Shown: positions 11,001 to 19,831, numbered from the stretch's first letter. The stretch: DNA of 64,000 nucleotides from Psychrobacter phenylpyruvicus DSM 7000 = NBRC 102152 (GCF_000685805.1 NZ_JMKP01000005.1:62001-126000); one strand, 5' to 3'. The notes: generated by a model from the letters alone, not told the origin. A program made the numbers and translations.

Positions 11001-11450
11001 GATATAGCTAATCCGCTTTTGGATATCATCTAAAGAGTTAAGATTTCTTTCAAGCTCTTGACTATCAATGATACCGTCAACACCTTGAAGCTCTTCAGGC
11101 ACGGACATATTGGCAACTTGAGAGCTTGAGTCTCGAACAACTTCAGCCTTGCTACTAACGGTTGAGGTAGATTGGTTTGACTCCAAGTTTTCGGACAAGG
11201 CTTCTCTGGGCAAATCTTCTTGCACTTGTTTACCCTGGTTCTTTAAAATCACAGGTAGTAGCTGCTTCACCATGGGCTCATAGCGTATCAGTGCTGCTGT
11301 GGCCAAAGTGCGCTGCTCAGACTTAATAGCTTTACTTGACTCTCTTTCTACCAAGTAGGCCCCAACGGCTGCCAACACCACAATGGGCAAAAATACCAGT
11401 AAGATGAGCTGTGCATAGGCACTACTAAAATCGATTATTTTTTTTTGCAT
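8004..11450 (-). CDS. Hybrid sensor histidine kinase, BarA/GacS type
   Basis: 1148 residues with the domain order of BarA/GacS: a membrane helix (about 13-33), an extracytoplasmic sensor region (about 35-240), a second helix (about 245-265), a HAMP-like linker, HisKA with the phospho-accepting His371 in NISHELRTP, a HATPase domain (N box near 489, GTGLGL near 580), a degenerate receiver-like segment (about 680-800), a receiver with Asp892 in FMDVQMPR, and an HPt domain with His1063 in AHRILGAS. BarA/GacS kinases phosphorylate a UvrY/GacA regulator that drives Csr/Rsm small RNAs; that partner is not in this window. The receiver contains an extra polar loop (about 858-885). The ATG at 11450 lacks a clear Shine-Dalgarno. 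Confidence 0.92.
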   Translation of the reverse strand: MQKKIIDFSSAYAQLILLVFLPIVVLAAVGAYLVERESSKAIKSEQRTLATAALIRYEPMVKQLLPVILKNQGKQVQEDLPREALSENLESNQSTSTVSSKAEVVRDSSSQVANMSVPEELQGVDGIIDSQELERNLNSLDDIQKRISYILSSMNNNQHIQRVAIIDEGGKVLAFSGNQSIEPWININPQKLIDKTAVDQQGFVSGVPTDIGTAYGYLLGNYEGTKYWLFVDMDNEPLTIAQLKVWLGLGITGLFTLLMLLLSLNTYAKSWIAPIYDLRLYLQQITPENMYLPVNIKSTGELNLLQQDLLKTFRRLYGDFQELKDHSDQTEDDLRDAFDEMEMQNIFIREARDQAISSSQAKSAFLANISHELRTPLNSIDGFINLLARHGELTAEQDLYVQTIRKSSAHLLALVNDVLDFSKIEAGKLVLDKHEFSLYSAIYDVMDMLSPLAAEKGLRMAVMYYNDVPNTIIGDALRVKQVLTNLVGNAIKFTDVGEVVVRVGIDEIEEATVIDKDSDSVQSAGAGQVSSENHLNGGSMIHIAIQDTGHGLSESAKSQLFKSFSQGDPSITRQYGGTGLGLVISKQLTKLMGGSIGFYDNDKVNINGQGLLADTTLQSTANTGSVRTGATFWFTIPAHIEVDLPDDIEFGATHEDIDNEDQIRLPVLRPFAQSSTIDDKPFEMLVWINHAPSIQVFMAATRPLNMNVTIARSLAGALEKLKEGGNSWNWVVIDGGESETREDRAALLKQIRLHYQGKLAIYGYQVALDATLLERYKATGLYQPLDKRQLYSMLDTRTTNVSTMVAPPTWQGITVLAVDDHLPNLLVLDALLSELGIKVITANSGYDAVDIIGKQIMYDTYDYSEQSRIEGAAGSSSAKDSKNTKIDLVFMDVQMPRMSGDEAAKKIRQLEEEAQKEHLNYTKRLPIIALTAHGLADGKDKLIAAGIDDYVGKPISRPQLLQILQRWLGRGGEAVSSALKQSKSARSNDIALKQKQGSETASTTDSGEMPVVDWRDALMRSANKADLAKQLLLMMQDSVKDELLDLQKAWDNRDREQLAQIAHRILGASRYSGVPQIRQASQDLEDKCLLNVQHTTPAQFAMLEEYYTALVSSLKVLQALDLDAYITKQMQDSEEKTLSENDMTWKMI

Positions 11451-11658
11451 GGGAAGTAGACTTTATTTAGGGGCATGAAAGCCACAATAGATTAGAGCCA
11501 AGTAAAAGTAAATAAACAACCAGCTATATATAAGCAGAGGCCACGATAAGTGTAACAGGTTTTAACGTATTGCAGATAACCTGATGGGACTCAAAATGGT
11601 ATAATCTTTTGCATTTATACTTCTATAATAAAACTGATAACTTGTACTGAGGCTCTTT

Positions 11659-12606
11659 ATGTCAAATTCGACTCAAACCCCTGCGAACTTCTTCAACCAA
11701 GTCACAACCTTATCAAACTGCGTAGGCAACACCCCTTTGGTTGCGCTACAGCGTTTACCTCAACTTGAAGGAGTGGACACTCAGGTACAGGTCTTGGCCA
11801 AGTTAGAGGGCAACAACCCAGCCAGCTCAGTTAAGGATCGTCCGGCTTTTAACATGATCCATCAAGCCGAAAAGCGCGGTCAAATTAAGCCTGGTGATAC
11901 CCTGATTGAAGCCACCAGTGGCAATACCGGTATTGCTTTGGCTATGGTTGCAGCCATGCGTGGCTATAATATGATTCTGTTAATGCCCACCAACTCTACC
12001 CAAGAACGCAAAGATGCTATGGCGGCTTATGGAGCCACTTTAATCGAAGTAGATGAAGGTATTGAGGCGGCTCGTGACCAAGCATTACAGTTACAAGCTG
12101 AGGGCAAAGGCATCGTGCTAAATCAATTTGCCAACCCTGACAACAGTGCGGCCCACTATGAAACGACAGGTCCAGAGTTATGGCGTCAAACTGACGGACG
12201 TATTACTCACTTCATCAGCTCAATGGGCACCACAGGAACCATTTCTGGGACTGGTAAATACTTAAAAGAGCAAAACCCTGATATTCAAGTCATTGGCCTG
12301 CAGCCTGATGATGAGTCTTCTATTGCTGGTATTCGCCGCTGGCCTGAAGAATACAAGCCAGAGATTTATGACCCAACTGTTATCGACCGTATTATGGATA
12401 TTAGCCAATATACAGCAGAGGTCTATATGCGTAAGTTGGCCCGTACCGAAGGAATTTTAGCAGGGGTATCTTCTGGAGCAGCCGCTTGGGCCGCTATCCA
12501 AGTGGCTAAAGAGATTAAAGACACCCAGCCAGACGCGGTAATTGCTTTTATCGTTTGTGATCGTGGTGACAGATATCTATCTACCGGCTTGTTTACCGCC
12601 GAGTAA
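11659..12606 (+). CDS. cysM: Cysteine synthase B
   Basis: 315 residues of fold-type II PLP enzyme making cysteine from O-acetylserine (or O-phosphoserine) and sulfide or thiosulfate. The PLP lysine is K59 in ASSVKDRP, and TSGNTG (86-91) holds the substrate and cofactor phosphate. The sequence around GLQPDDESSIAGIRRW is CysM-like rather than CysK-like. Two TATAAT hexamers (11600-11605 and 11624-11629) lie in the leader, but neither has a good -35 at 16-18 bp. The stop codon is immediately followed by a 15-bp tandem array. Confidence 0.93.
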   Translation: MSNSTQTPANFFNQVTTLSNCVGNTPLVALQRLPQLEGVDTQVQVLAKLEGNNPASSVKDRPAFNMIHQAEKRGQIKPGDTLIEATSGNTGIALAMVAAMRGYNMILLMPTNSTQERKDAMAAYGATLIEVDEGIEAARDQALQLQAEGKGIVLNQFANPDNSAAHYETTGPELWRQTDGRITHFISSMGTTGTISGTGKYLKEQNPDIQVIGLQPDDESSIAGIRRWPEEYKPEIYDPTVIDRIMDISQYTAEVYMRKLARTEGILAGVSSGAAAWAAIQVAKEIKDTQPDAVIAFIVCDRGDRYLSTGLFTAE

Positions 12607-12679
12607 TCACCTGGCAAACAATTGCTTGGTAAATAGCTACTTAGAAAACCATTACTTAGAAAATAATCACTTGGCTATA
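12605..12679. repeat. 15-bp degenerate tandem array starting at the cysM stop codon
   Basis: Five consecutive 15-bp units (12605-12619, 12620-12634, 12635-12649, 12650-12664, 12665-12679) vary around AATCACTTGGAAAAT; the first and last share AATCAC-TGGC. The first unit begins inside the cysM TAA. Confidence 0.7.
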
Positions 12680-12779
12680 AAAGCAAAGATAAGAAAGTTA
12701 ATTACACCGACAGAGCACTTGCCGGTGCAATTGGCTTGTAATACTTAGCTTTCAATACTAAAAACACAGTAGATACGCT

Positions 12780-13595
12780 ATGACTGATCTTTTAAAGCAA
12801 CCTGTCTTGGTATTCGACATCGAAACCGTCGCTGATATTGACGGCGCTCGCCGGGTTTATCCTCAGTTGGCCGACCTTAGCGATGAAGATGCGTTGACCG
12901 CTTTAACCAGCCTACGTGTCCAAGAGTCAGGAGATGATTTTATGCGTCTGCCCCTGCATAAGATTGTGTGTATCTCTGTGTTTTATTTGAAAGACGGTCA
13001 GCTCTCCCTGTTTTCTCTCACGGCTGAAACTCTTAGTGAAAAAGAAATTATATCTACCTTCTTCCGTGCCTTTAAAGACCTTAAAACCTTACCGCAGTTG
13101 GTCAGTTGGAATGGGTCAGGATTTGACATCCCAGTATTGATTTACCGGGCAATGTTATACGATTTAAGCGTTCCTTTACTGTTTGAGGAAGGCAATCGCA
13201 TTACTGCCATGCGCTATGATAATTACGTCAATCGCTTTCACACCCGGCATCTTGATTTAATGGACCGTTTCAGTCAGTACGGTAGCAGTCGCCGTGAAGC
13301 CATGACTATTGTAGCCAACTTATATGGTTTGCCAGGCAAGCGCGAGCTTGATGGCAGCCAGGTTGGCGATATGGTGGCGCAGAAGCAGTGGCACGAACTT
13401 GCCATTTACTGCGAGTCAGATGTCCTTAATACTTGGCTTATCTACCTGCGGTGGATGCGTTTGATAGGCCATCTATCTTCAGCTGATTTTGACATTTGGC
13501 AAGATCAAACTCGCGACTTTTTGCAAAATAAATTTGAAGAGGATAGCAGTATTCGCCATCAGGACTTTTTAGCGCACTGGCCGGTCTCCCATTAA
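12780..13595 (+). CDS. Predicted 3'-5' exonuclease, PolB exonuclease-like
   Basis: 271 residues resembling the stand-alone exonuclease domain related to DNA polymerase B (DNA_pol_B_exo2). The DEDD nuclease residues are visible: D13/E15 in VFDIET, an Asp in SWNGSGFDIPVL, and an Asp in YCESDVLNTW near the C-terminal end. The role is probably DNA or RNA 3'-end trimming, but the substrate of this family is not established. The leader has only a weak Shine-Dalgarno; the start is chosen because the hydrophobic exoI strand follows shortly after it. It lies 173 bp after cysM and may be transcribed with it. Confidence 0.85.
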   Translation: MTDLLKQPVLVFDIETVADIDGARRVYPQLADLSDEDALTALTSLRVQESGDDFMRLPLHKIVCISVFYLKDGQLSLFSLTAETLSEKEIISTFFRAFKDLKTLPQLVSWNGSGFDIPVLIYRAMLYDLSVPLLFEEGNRITAMRYDNYVNRFHTRHLDLMDRFSQYGSSRREAMTIVANLYGLPGKRELDGSQVGDMVAQKQWHELAIYCESDVLNTWLIYLRWMRLIGHLSSADFDIWQDQTRDFLQNKFEEDSSIRHQDFLAHWPVSH

Positions 13596-13803
13596 TCACT
13601 TTTTAGGATTGATGGTTAAAACATTTATCCTTCTATCATGCCTTAGCTCACCAATTTATTTCCAAATCCCTAACCCTTAATAGATTTAGCCCCTTTTAAA
13701 GCAGTTATTGCTAACGCTTCAGTCTCGACCAAGGGCTTTATGTGTTAAAATCTCACTAATATTTACCCTTAATTTTTGGCACATTTAACAGACAGGCAGG
13801 TTT

Positions 13804-15357
13804 ATGCAGCCCACCGATAATACAAACAATACCCCATCTCCAACCGATAGTCGCACCAATAACGCCTCTTTAGCGGCAGCTCCAAGCAAGAAGCTTTCTA
13901 AGACCAGCTCAAGAGTGCGTCGCCGCTTGAAAGACGCTGCGCCGCTTCCTTTCAAAATTGACGGCTTATCTCATGATGGTCGGGGTGTGGCTATTTATGG
14001 CAATGAGTTTGGCGCTGACCAAGGTCATATTGAAGAAAAGCATGGCAAAAAGGTATTTGTCAGCTTTGCCTTACCTAATGAATCCGTTACTGTGCGCCTA
14101 ACCAATAGCCGTAAAAGCTTTGAAGAAGGGGATGCGGTTGAATTAATTGAAAATCCTCATCCACAGCGTCAGACCCCGCCTTGCCCACACTTTGGAATAT
14201 GTGGTGGTTGTAGTTTGCAACATTGGCAGCCTGATGGGCAGATAGCTTTTAAACAAACCGTATTAGCAGAACTGCTTCAGCATCAAGCCGACGTTCAGCC
14301 TGACAATTGGCTACCACCTGTAGTAGCAGACCGTCTAGGTTATCGCACCAAAGCACGTATGGGTGTGCGCTATGTTGCCAAAAAAGACAGTGCGTTGGTT
14401 GGCTTTCGTGAGCGTAACAGCAACTTCTTAGCCGAGTTAAATGAATGTCATATTCTAGATGAGCGCATTGGATTTGAAATTGAGAATCTAAAAGCATTAA
14501 TCAGCTCACTTGAATCACGCTCACATATTGCTCAAATTGAGCTAGCAATGGGTGAAGCGATACCAGAGCTAGCCGATGGCGACCAGCCTGTGGCACTTAT
14601 TTTACGTCATCTTGAACCGCTGTCTGAAGCTGATATCGACAAGCTAAAAACTTTCTTTAAAGCCCGCAACTGGCAGCTTTATTTGCAATCGAAAGGTCCT
14701 GACAGCATCGAGCGTATTGCACTACACGACACCGATGATTTAACGGAGCAGTTTGGCCGTTTGTATTATCAACTGCCTGAATTTGACCTAACTTATGAGT
14801 TTATTCCGACCGATTTCACCCAGGTCAACTTGTCTGTGAACCGTAAGATGACCAAGTTGGCATGTGACTTGCTAGACTTAAAGCCTGGTGAGCGCGTACT
14901 GGACTTGTTTAGTGGCTTGGGTAATTTCAGCCTGCCTTTAGCCCGCTTAGTAGGCGGTAAAGATGGAACCCAAGGCCTGGCCATTGGGGTTGAAGGCTCA
15001 GACGCTATGACCGCCCGCGCTGCAGATAATGCCAAACGCAATGGCATTAGCAATACTGAGTTTTATAATCAAGATTTGACCCAAGATTTTAGTGAGCAGC
15101 CGTGGGCGCAGCAAGGCTTTGATGCTATCTTAATTGATCCGCCGCGTTCTGGTGCTTGGGAAGTTATGCAGTATTTGCCTCGTTTTAATGCCTCACGCAT
15201 TGTTTATGTGTCTTGTAACCCCGCTACACTGGCTCGTGACACCAAAGCTTTGATTGAACAGGGCTACCGCCTAACAGATGCTGGAGTGATGGACATGTTC
15301 TGTCACACCGGTCATGTTGAATCAATTGCCCGCTTTGAAAAAGTAGACTCTGTTTAG
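13804..15357 (+). CDS. rlmD: 23S rRNA (uracil-1939-C5)-methyltransferase
   Basis: 517 residues, longer than E. coli RlmD because of an N-terminal Ser/Thr/Asn-rich extension of about 45 residues. Then come a TRAM RNA-binding domain (about 55-115), an iron-sulfur cluster site [10 protein letters not shown] near residue 126 with a later fourth Cys (NECHI), the SAM-binding [14 protein letters not shown] near 365, DPPRSGA near 445, and the catalytic Cys in [11 protein letters not shown] near 470. AGGCAGG just before the ATG supports the start. It methylates U1939 of 23S rRNA. Confidence 0.95.
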   Translation: MQPTDNTNNTPSPTDSRTNNASLAAAPSKKLSKTSSRVRRRLKDAAPLPFKIDGLSHDGRGVAIYGNEFGADQGHIEEKHGKKVFVSFALPNESVTVRLTNSRKSFEEGDAVELIENPHPQRQTPPCPHFGICGGCSLQHWQPDGQIAFKQTVLAELLQHQADVQPDNWLPPVVADRLGYRTKARMGVRYVAKKDSALVGFRERNSNFLAELNECHILDERIGFEIENLKALISSLESRSHIAQIELAMGEAIPELADGDQPVALILRHLEPLSEADIDKLKTFFKARNWQLYLQSKGPDSIERIALHDTDDLTEQFGRLYYQLPEFDLTYEFIPTDFTQVNLSVNRKMTKLACDLLDLKPGERVLDLFSGLGNFSLPLARLVGGKDGTQGLAIGVEGSDAMTARAADNAKRNGISNTEFYNQDLTQDFSEQPWAQQGFDAILIDPPRSGAWEVMQYLPRFNASRIVYVSCNPATLARDTKALIEQGYRLTDAGVMDMFCHTGHVESIARFEKVDSV

Positions 15358-15682
15358 CTCGATACTGCTTAACTGTAAACTATAGTGAGACTGTTTAACA
15401 TTATGTTTTATAAGCTGCAGAGGCCTATATGCAAACTAAGGGTTAACTAAGCTCACTATAGTATTAAAGGATTTTGATTACTTGCTATACAATACTTACA
15501 AAGTATGTTTTATTAGATCATGGATTACCTTGGTTCACAACTGTTCACAGAGCACAACTTGAAATATTTTTAATAGATAAGATAATAATAAACGATAGTT
15601 AAGTAATAGCATACAACATAGTATAGGACTCGGTTTAGGCTTTTAACTTGAACCCGTCTAACATATGTTAAGGGAGGAAGAC
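15358..15682 (+). promoter_or_regulatory. rlmD-relA spacer with candidate relA promoter and inverted repeat
   Basis: A 325-bp AT-rich spacer. TTGAAA (15559-15564) and GATAAT (15581-15586) with a 16-bp spacer form a plausible sigma-70 promoter for relA. Upstream, perfect 11-bp inverted arms ACTATAGTGAG (15379-15389) and CTCACTATAGT (15452-15462) are separated by 62 bp. AGGGAGG at 15671-15677 is the relA ribosome-binding site. I see no gene here. Confidence 0.4.
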
Positions 15683-18280
15683 TTGGTAAAAGTTCGCGAA
15701 GGGTTGCCCCTTATTGATGGTCAAACAACAACTGAAGACAGTGCCTCCCTAGCTGCGCAAATGATTGCTCAGCAGCAACATGGTTACTATAAACCTGGTG
15801 CTAATGAATCCTTTAAGTTGCTTAATGAAGATTTAAAAAAGCAACTGGCCACCTCCAAGCTTACTACAGCCATGGACCGCTCTATTCAAGCGGACTTCCT
15901 ACCTCTTAACGATGCAGAATTAGTGGAACGGGTACAACTTGACACCCTAACCTACTCTCATAACACGGCCTATACTCCAGACTCTGAAAATAAATCTAGT
16001 CCTACCGATGAGCAAAACAAAGATAAAGTCTTAGCCGAAAATACCATCATTGATTTACCCGCTTGGCTAAAAGCTGTGTCTAATCGGGTTAATATTCCCG
16101 AATTACCAGATTTGGCAAAAGCCTGTGAGATGGTCGGTAGAAAATCTAGCTTAGAATCCGAGGACAACCGCTCCAGTGCCTACATGACGGGTATCGGTAT
16201 GACCGATATTCTTACTTATCTATACCAAGATGAGGATGCGTTAACTGCTGCTATGCTGTATCGTGCGGCGCGTACCAACCTTATCTCCAACGAGCGTATC
16301 GAAGAAGCTTTCGGCAGTGAAGTGGCCAAATTGGTTAGAGATGCCTTGGCTTTGGGTCAGTTGTCTGAAACTATCGAGAGCAATAAACGCTTAGAAGACC
16401 ATTTCGTTAATAATCAACGCGAGCAGCTGTCAAACATTTATAGCATGCTAATCTCAATGACCAATGATGTACGTGTGGTACTCATTAAGCTGGCTGAGCG
16501 TACCTTTGCCATGCGTGAGCTGTCCTACGCCAGTGAAGAGCGTAGACAACGTGTGTCACGTGAGGTTATGACTATTTATGCCCCTTTAGCACACCGTTTG
16601 GGTATCGCTCAGATTAAGTGGGAGTTAGAAGACTTAGCGTTTCGCTATCTTGCCCCTGATCGTTATAAAGAGATTGCCAAGCTCCTATCTGAAAAGCGCA
16701 GTGAAAGGGAAGAATACATCGAACGGGTGCAAGCACAGCTCGAAACAGCCTTGGCCGAAGCTGGCATTAAAGGGGAAGTTTCAGGACGGGTTAAGCACAT
16801 TTATTCTATCTACCGTAAGATGAAGCTAAAAGGCTTATCATTTGATCAACTCTATGACATTAGAGCATTGCGGGTGTTGGTCGATACTCAAGCTGAGTGT
16901 TATCACACCTTAGGGCTCGTTCATGGTATGTGGCGTCATATACCAGAGCAATTTGATGACTATATTACCAATCCTAAAGCCAATGGTTATCGCTCATTAC
17001 ATACTGCAGTTATTGCCGAAAACAAATCCTTAGAAATTCAAATTCGCACCCATCAGATGCATTTTGAAGCTGAACTCGGTATGTGTGCTCATGTCAATTA
17101 CAAAGAAGGTGGCAAAAATAAGCAGGATGCTTACCTCAATCAGAAAATTAACTCTCTACGTCAATTATTATTGGCAGGCAGTGATAGCACCAATAAAAAC
17201 TTGTCACCCGAGGGCATCATTGATGAGTTTGACTTAGAAGAAGACGAAGAACAACTGGTAGACTTCGGCGAATTAGAGCACATTTACGTGTTTAGCCGTG
17301 ATGGAGACATTACCGAACTACCTAAAGGTGCTACAGTTTTGGACTTCGCTTACTACGTGCATACTCAGGTAGGTAACCGTGCCCAAGCAGCGCGGGTGAA
17401 CCAACGTTATGTTCCCCTCACCTATCAGTTAAAAACTGGTGAACAGGTAGAGATAATTACCAAGTCATCACGGGAGCCAAACCGAGATTGGCTGGTTCCT
17501 TCCTTGGGCTACATTCAAACCTCGCGTGCTCGCTCAAAGCTACGTCAATGGTTTAATAAGCAAGACCGTGATAAAAATATAGAAATTGGCAAACAGATGC
17601 TAACAAAAGAGTTGAGCCGCTTATCGGTTCATCCCAATAGCATTAATTTAAAAGACTACGTCAAACATTTCAATGTCAACTCTGCTGATGATATCTTAGT
17701 AGGCTTGGTCACCGGTGATATAGGCCTTCATCAGCTGACAGGACACATCTCACGAGAGCTTGACTTAGTCACCGATAAGGAAGAGCAAGACTATACCCCA
17801 AGCGTACATCCTAAAGTCACTGGGAAGCTCGACGCTTATAAGATTAATATTGACGGTCTCGATAATATAGAAACTCGATTCGCTAACTGCTGTCAGCCGG
17901 TATACGGTGAGCCTATCGCGGGTTTTATTACTCAAAGTAGTGGGGTCTCTATTCACAATCGAGGCTGTGCAGAATACAACCGTTTAATTGAGCGGGAACC
18001 TGAACGTGAAATCTCGGCTTCTTGGGTATCACAGCAGACCAGTTATCAGCCCGTTGAAATCATAATTGAGGCTTATGATAGAAGAGGCTTACTTCGCGAC
18101 CTAACCCAAGTTATTGATAAAGAAGATGTCAATATTCGCGGCGTAGATACCAATAGTGATGATGATAATGTGGCACACCTCAAGTTCCGTCTCGAGGTGA
18201 CCGGTTTATCACAATTATCAAAATTGCTGGCCAAGCTTGAACAACAGCCGGGTATCTTACATGCGAGAAGAGCTGTCTAA
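15683..18280 (+). CDS. relA: (p)ppGpp synthetase RelA
   Basis: Stringent-response GTP/ATP pyrophosphotransferase of about 865 residues. Domains: an HD-like region (about 130-300) that lacks the His-Asp pair of SpoT hydrolases (AAMLYRAARTN in its place), a synthetase domain (about 340-450), TGS (from about 533), a zinc-finger region (CC near 736) and a C-terminal ACT (about 790-863). So it is a monofunctional synthetase. The motif usually ExDD in RelA reads QFDD here. Start: a TTG at 15683 has an ideal AGGGAGG five bases upstream and gives MVKVREG, matching the MVAVR start of E. coli RelA; an in-frame ATG at 15665 lies before the Shine-Dalgarno and is unlikely. It overlaps an operon with mutM (2-bp gap). 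Confidence 0.95.
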   Translation: MVKVREGLPLIDGQTTTEDSASLAAQMIAQQQHGYYKPGANESFKLLNEDLKKQLATSKLTTAMDRSIQADFLPLNDAELVERVQLDTLTYSHNTAYTPDSENKSSPTDEQNKDKVLAENTIIDLPAWLKAVSNRVNIPELPDLAKACEMVGRKSSLESEDNRSSAYMTGIGMTDILTYLYQDEDALTAAMLYRAARTNLISNERIEEAFGSEVAKLVRDALALGQLSETIESNKRLEDHFVNNQREQLSNIYSMLISMTNDVRVVLIKLAERTFAMRELSYASEERRQRVSREVMTIYAPLAHRLGIAQIKWELEDLAFRYLAPDRYKEIAKLLSEKRSEREEYIERVQAQLETALAEAGIKGEVSGRVKHIYSIYRKMKLKGLSFDQLYDIRALRVLVDTQAECYHTLGLVHGMWRHIPEQFDDYITNPKANGYRSLHTAVIAENKSLEIQIRTHQMHFEAELGMCAHVNYKEGGKNKQDAYLNQKINSLRQLLLAGSDSTNKNLSPEGIIDEFDLEEDEEQLVDFGELEHIYVFSRDGDITELPKGATVLDFAYYVHTQVGNRAQAARVNQRYVPLTYQLKTGEQVEIITKSSREPNRDWLVPSLGYIQTSRARSKLRQWFNKQDRDKNIEIGKQMLTKELSRLSVHPNSINLKDYVKHFNVNSADDILVGLVTGDIGLHQLTGHISRELDLVTDKEEQDYTPSVHPKVTGKLDAYKINIDGLDNIETRFANCCQPVYGEPIAGFITQSSGVSIHNRGCAEYNRLIEREPEREISASWVSQQTSYQPVEIIIEAYDRRGLLRDLTQVIDKEDVNIRGVDTNSDDDNVAHLKFRLEVTGLSQLSKLLAKLEQQPGILHARRAV

Positions 18281-18282
18281 TT

Positions 18283-19215
18283 ATGCCTGAGTTACCTGAA
18301 GTCGAAACTACTAAAACAAGTTTAAAGCCGCTACTTAATAAAAAAGTAGAAACAGTTGAGGTCTTTCAACCTAAGCTACGTTGGCAGGTCCCCGAGGATA
18401 TTGATAGCCTGCAAGGCTATGTGCTAGATAATATTCAGCGCCGAGCTAAGTATTTAATTTTGCATTTTAAAAATAATATGCAGCCTGGCACAGCTGAAGT
18501 CGCTACCACGCAGCCACATACCAAGGCTTTAATCATTCACTTGGGCATGTCTGGCAGTTTGCAACAATTTCCCACAGGCACAGATAAACGTAAGCATGAC
18601 CATGTAATCATGCAGTACGCTAGTGATAATAACTCGGAAAAATCAATTCAGTTACACTACCATGACCCTCGCCGCTTCGGCGCTATTTTGTGGTTGGAAG
18701 ACTATGAACAAAAACTGTTAGCTCACTTGGGAGCAGAGCCTTTGGATGCAGAGTTCTCAGGAGACTATTTATACGATAAAGTTCATCGTATCTCTGAAAA
18801 CGAAGCTCGAAATCAGCTTAATAAACCTCCCTTAAAGCCCATCAGTCGCCCAATCAAAGCGGTGATAATGGATCAAGTTTTTGTGGTAGGTGTAGGCAAT
18901 ATTTATGCCACTGAAAGCCTCTTTTTATCTGGTATTCATCCTAGCACTCCCGCCAATAAACTTACCAAATCCCAGCTCTCTGTATTAGCAGAGCATATTC
19001 GTGCAATATTAAAACGTGCCATTACCCAAGGTGGCTCTACACTAAGAGATTTTACCGTGGCCAGTGGCACTACCGGTTATTTTCAGCAGACTTTACTGGT
19101 CTATGGCAGGCACAAAATGCCCTGTCCCACCTGTGACACTCCTATTGAGAAGGTGACTATTACTGGTCGTGCTAGTACTTTTTGTCCAAACTGCCAGCCT
19201 GAGCCCCGCTCATAA
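18283..19215 (+). CDS. mutM: Formamidopyrimidine-DNA glycosylase
   Basis: Base-excision repair glycosylase/AP lyase for 8-oxoguanine and formamidopyrimidines. The mature N-terminus PELPEVE supplies the catalytic proline and glutamate, a conserved Lys sits in RRAKYLIL, and the C-terminal zinc finger is CPTC-x16-CPNC. At 310 residues it is about 40 longer than E. coli MutM, with extra segments near residues 65-85 and 165-185. The start is fixed by the obligatory PELPEVE N-terminus. It begins 2 bp after the relA stop, so the two are translationally linked. Confidence 0.96.
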   Translation: MPELPEVETTKTSLKPLLNKKVETVEVFQPKLRWQVPEDIDSLQGYVLDNIQRRAKYLILHFKNNMQPGTAEVATTQPHTKALIIHLGMSGSLQQFPTGTDKRKHDHVIMQYASDNNSEKSIQLHYHDPRRFGAILWLEDYEQKLLAHLGAEPLDAEFSGDYLYDKVHRISENEARNQLNKPPLKPISRPIKAVIMDQVFVVGVGNIYATESLFLSGIHPSTPANKLTKSQLSVLAEHIRAILKRAITQGGSTLRDFTVASGTTGYFQQTLLVYGRHKMPCPTCDTPIEKVTITGRASTFCPNCQPEPRS

Positions 19216-19256
19216 AGCACAATAAAGATCACAGAATAAGCCTGAATTTTGGCAAA

Positions 19257-19294
19257 TAAAAAAGAGACTAACCTAAGGTTAGCCTCCTTTTTTA
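19257..19294. terminator. Intrinsic terminator after mutM
   Basis: An A-run, a stem ending CTAACC/GGTTAG around a TAA loop, and then a long T-run. The A- and T-runs extend the pairing, with one mismatch and a bulge. It terminates relA-mutM and can serve mscL from the other side. Confidence 0.8.
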
Positions 19295-19399
19295 CTTTTA
19301 AGTGTCTTGTAACTTATACCATTACTAAATTGAGAATTACTGCTTTGAGTGGTTTCTGTATTAATAATTACTGTATTTATAGCTACTGTATATTAAGAG

Positions 19400-19831
19400 T
19401 TACTTGCTTAGCTTTTGGCTAATTTCACGAAGCAATAAAACTTCTTCTGACGGAGTCTCTTCAACCACCTCTTCCACATCATTATTACGACGCATTTTGT
19501 TCATACCTTTCACCATCATGAAGATAATGAAGGCTAAGATTAAGAAATTAATAAGTACCGTTATGAAGCTACCATATGCCAGTAAAGGAACACCCGCTGC
19601 TTTTAAGGCATCATAAGTCATGGCAACGCCTTCTGGGGCATCACCTAATAAAATGAACATATTCTTAAAGTTAATCTCACCACCAGCGATGAAAGCAACG
19701 ATTGGCATAATCACATCTTCAACTAAAGAGTTGGTGATGCCTGAGAATGCGCCACCGATGATCACACCCACTGCCAAATCCATAACGTTACCCTTTAGGG
19801 CAAACTCTTTAAACTCTGAAATTATACTCAT
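19400..19831 (-). CDS. mscL: Large-conductance mechanosensitive channel
   Basis: 143 residues of inner-membrane channel that opens on hypo-osmotic shock. The N-terminal amphipathic helix EFKEFALKGNVMDLAVGVI and first pore helix with GGAFSGI are diagnostic; the second helix is about 85-108, followed by charged RRN and a C-terminal helix ending LLREISQKL that forms the pentameric bundle. It is monocistronic. Confidence 0.97.
   Translation of the reverse strand: MSIISEFKEFALKGNVMDLAVGVIIGGAFSGITNSLVEDVIMPIVAFIAGGEINFKNMFILLGDAPEGVAMTYDALKAAGVPLLAYGSFITVLINFLILAFIIFMMVKGMNKMRRNNDVEEVVEETPSEEVLLLREISQKLSK

Noticed and set aside
11570-11605. TTGCAG...TATAAT as the cysM promoter
   Set aside because: The spacer is 24 bp, too long for sigma-70; neither TATAAT has a good -35, so I did not call a promoter.
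12542-12748. Frame of 68 codons with repeating Asn/Leu/Glu peptide after cysM
   Set aside because: Arises from the 15-bp tandem array in another frame; no ribosome-binding site. Treated as a repeat, not a gene.
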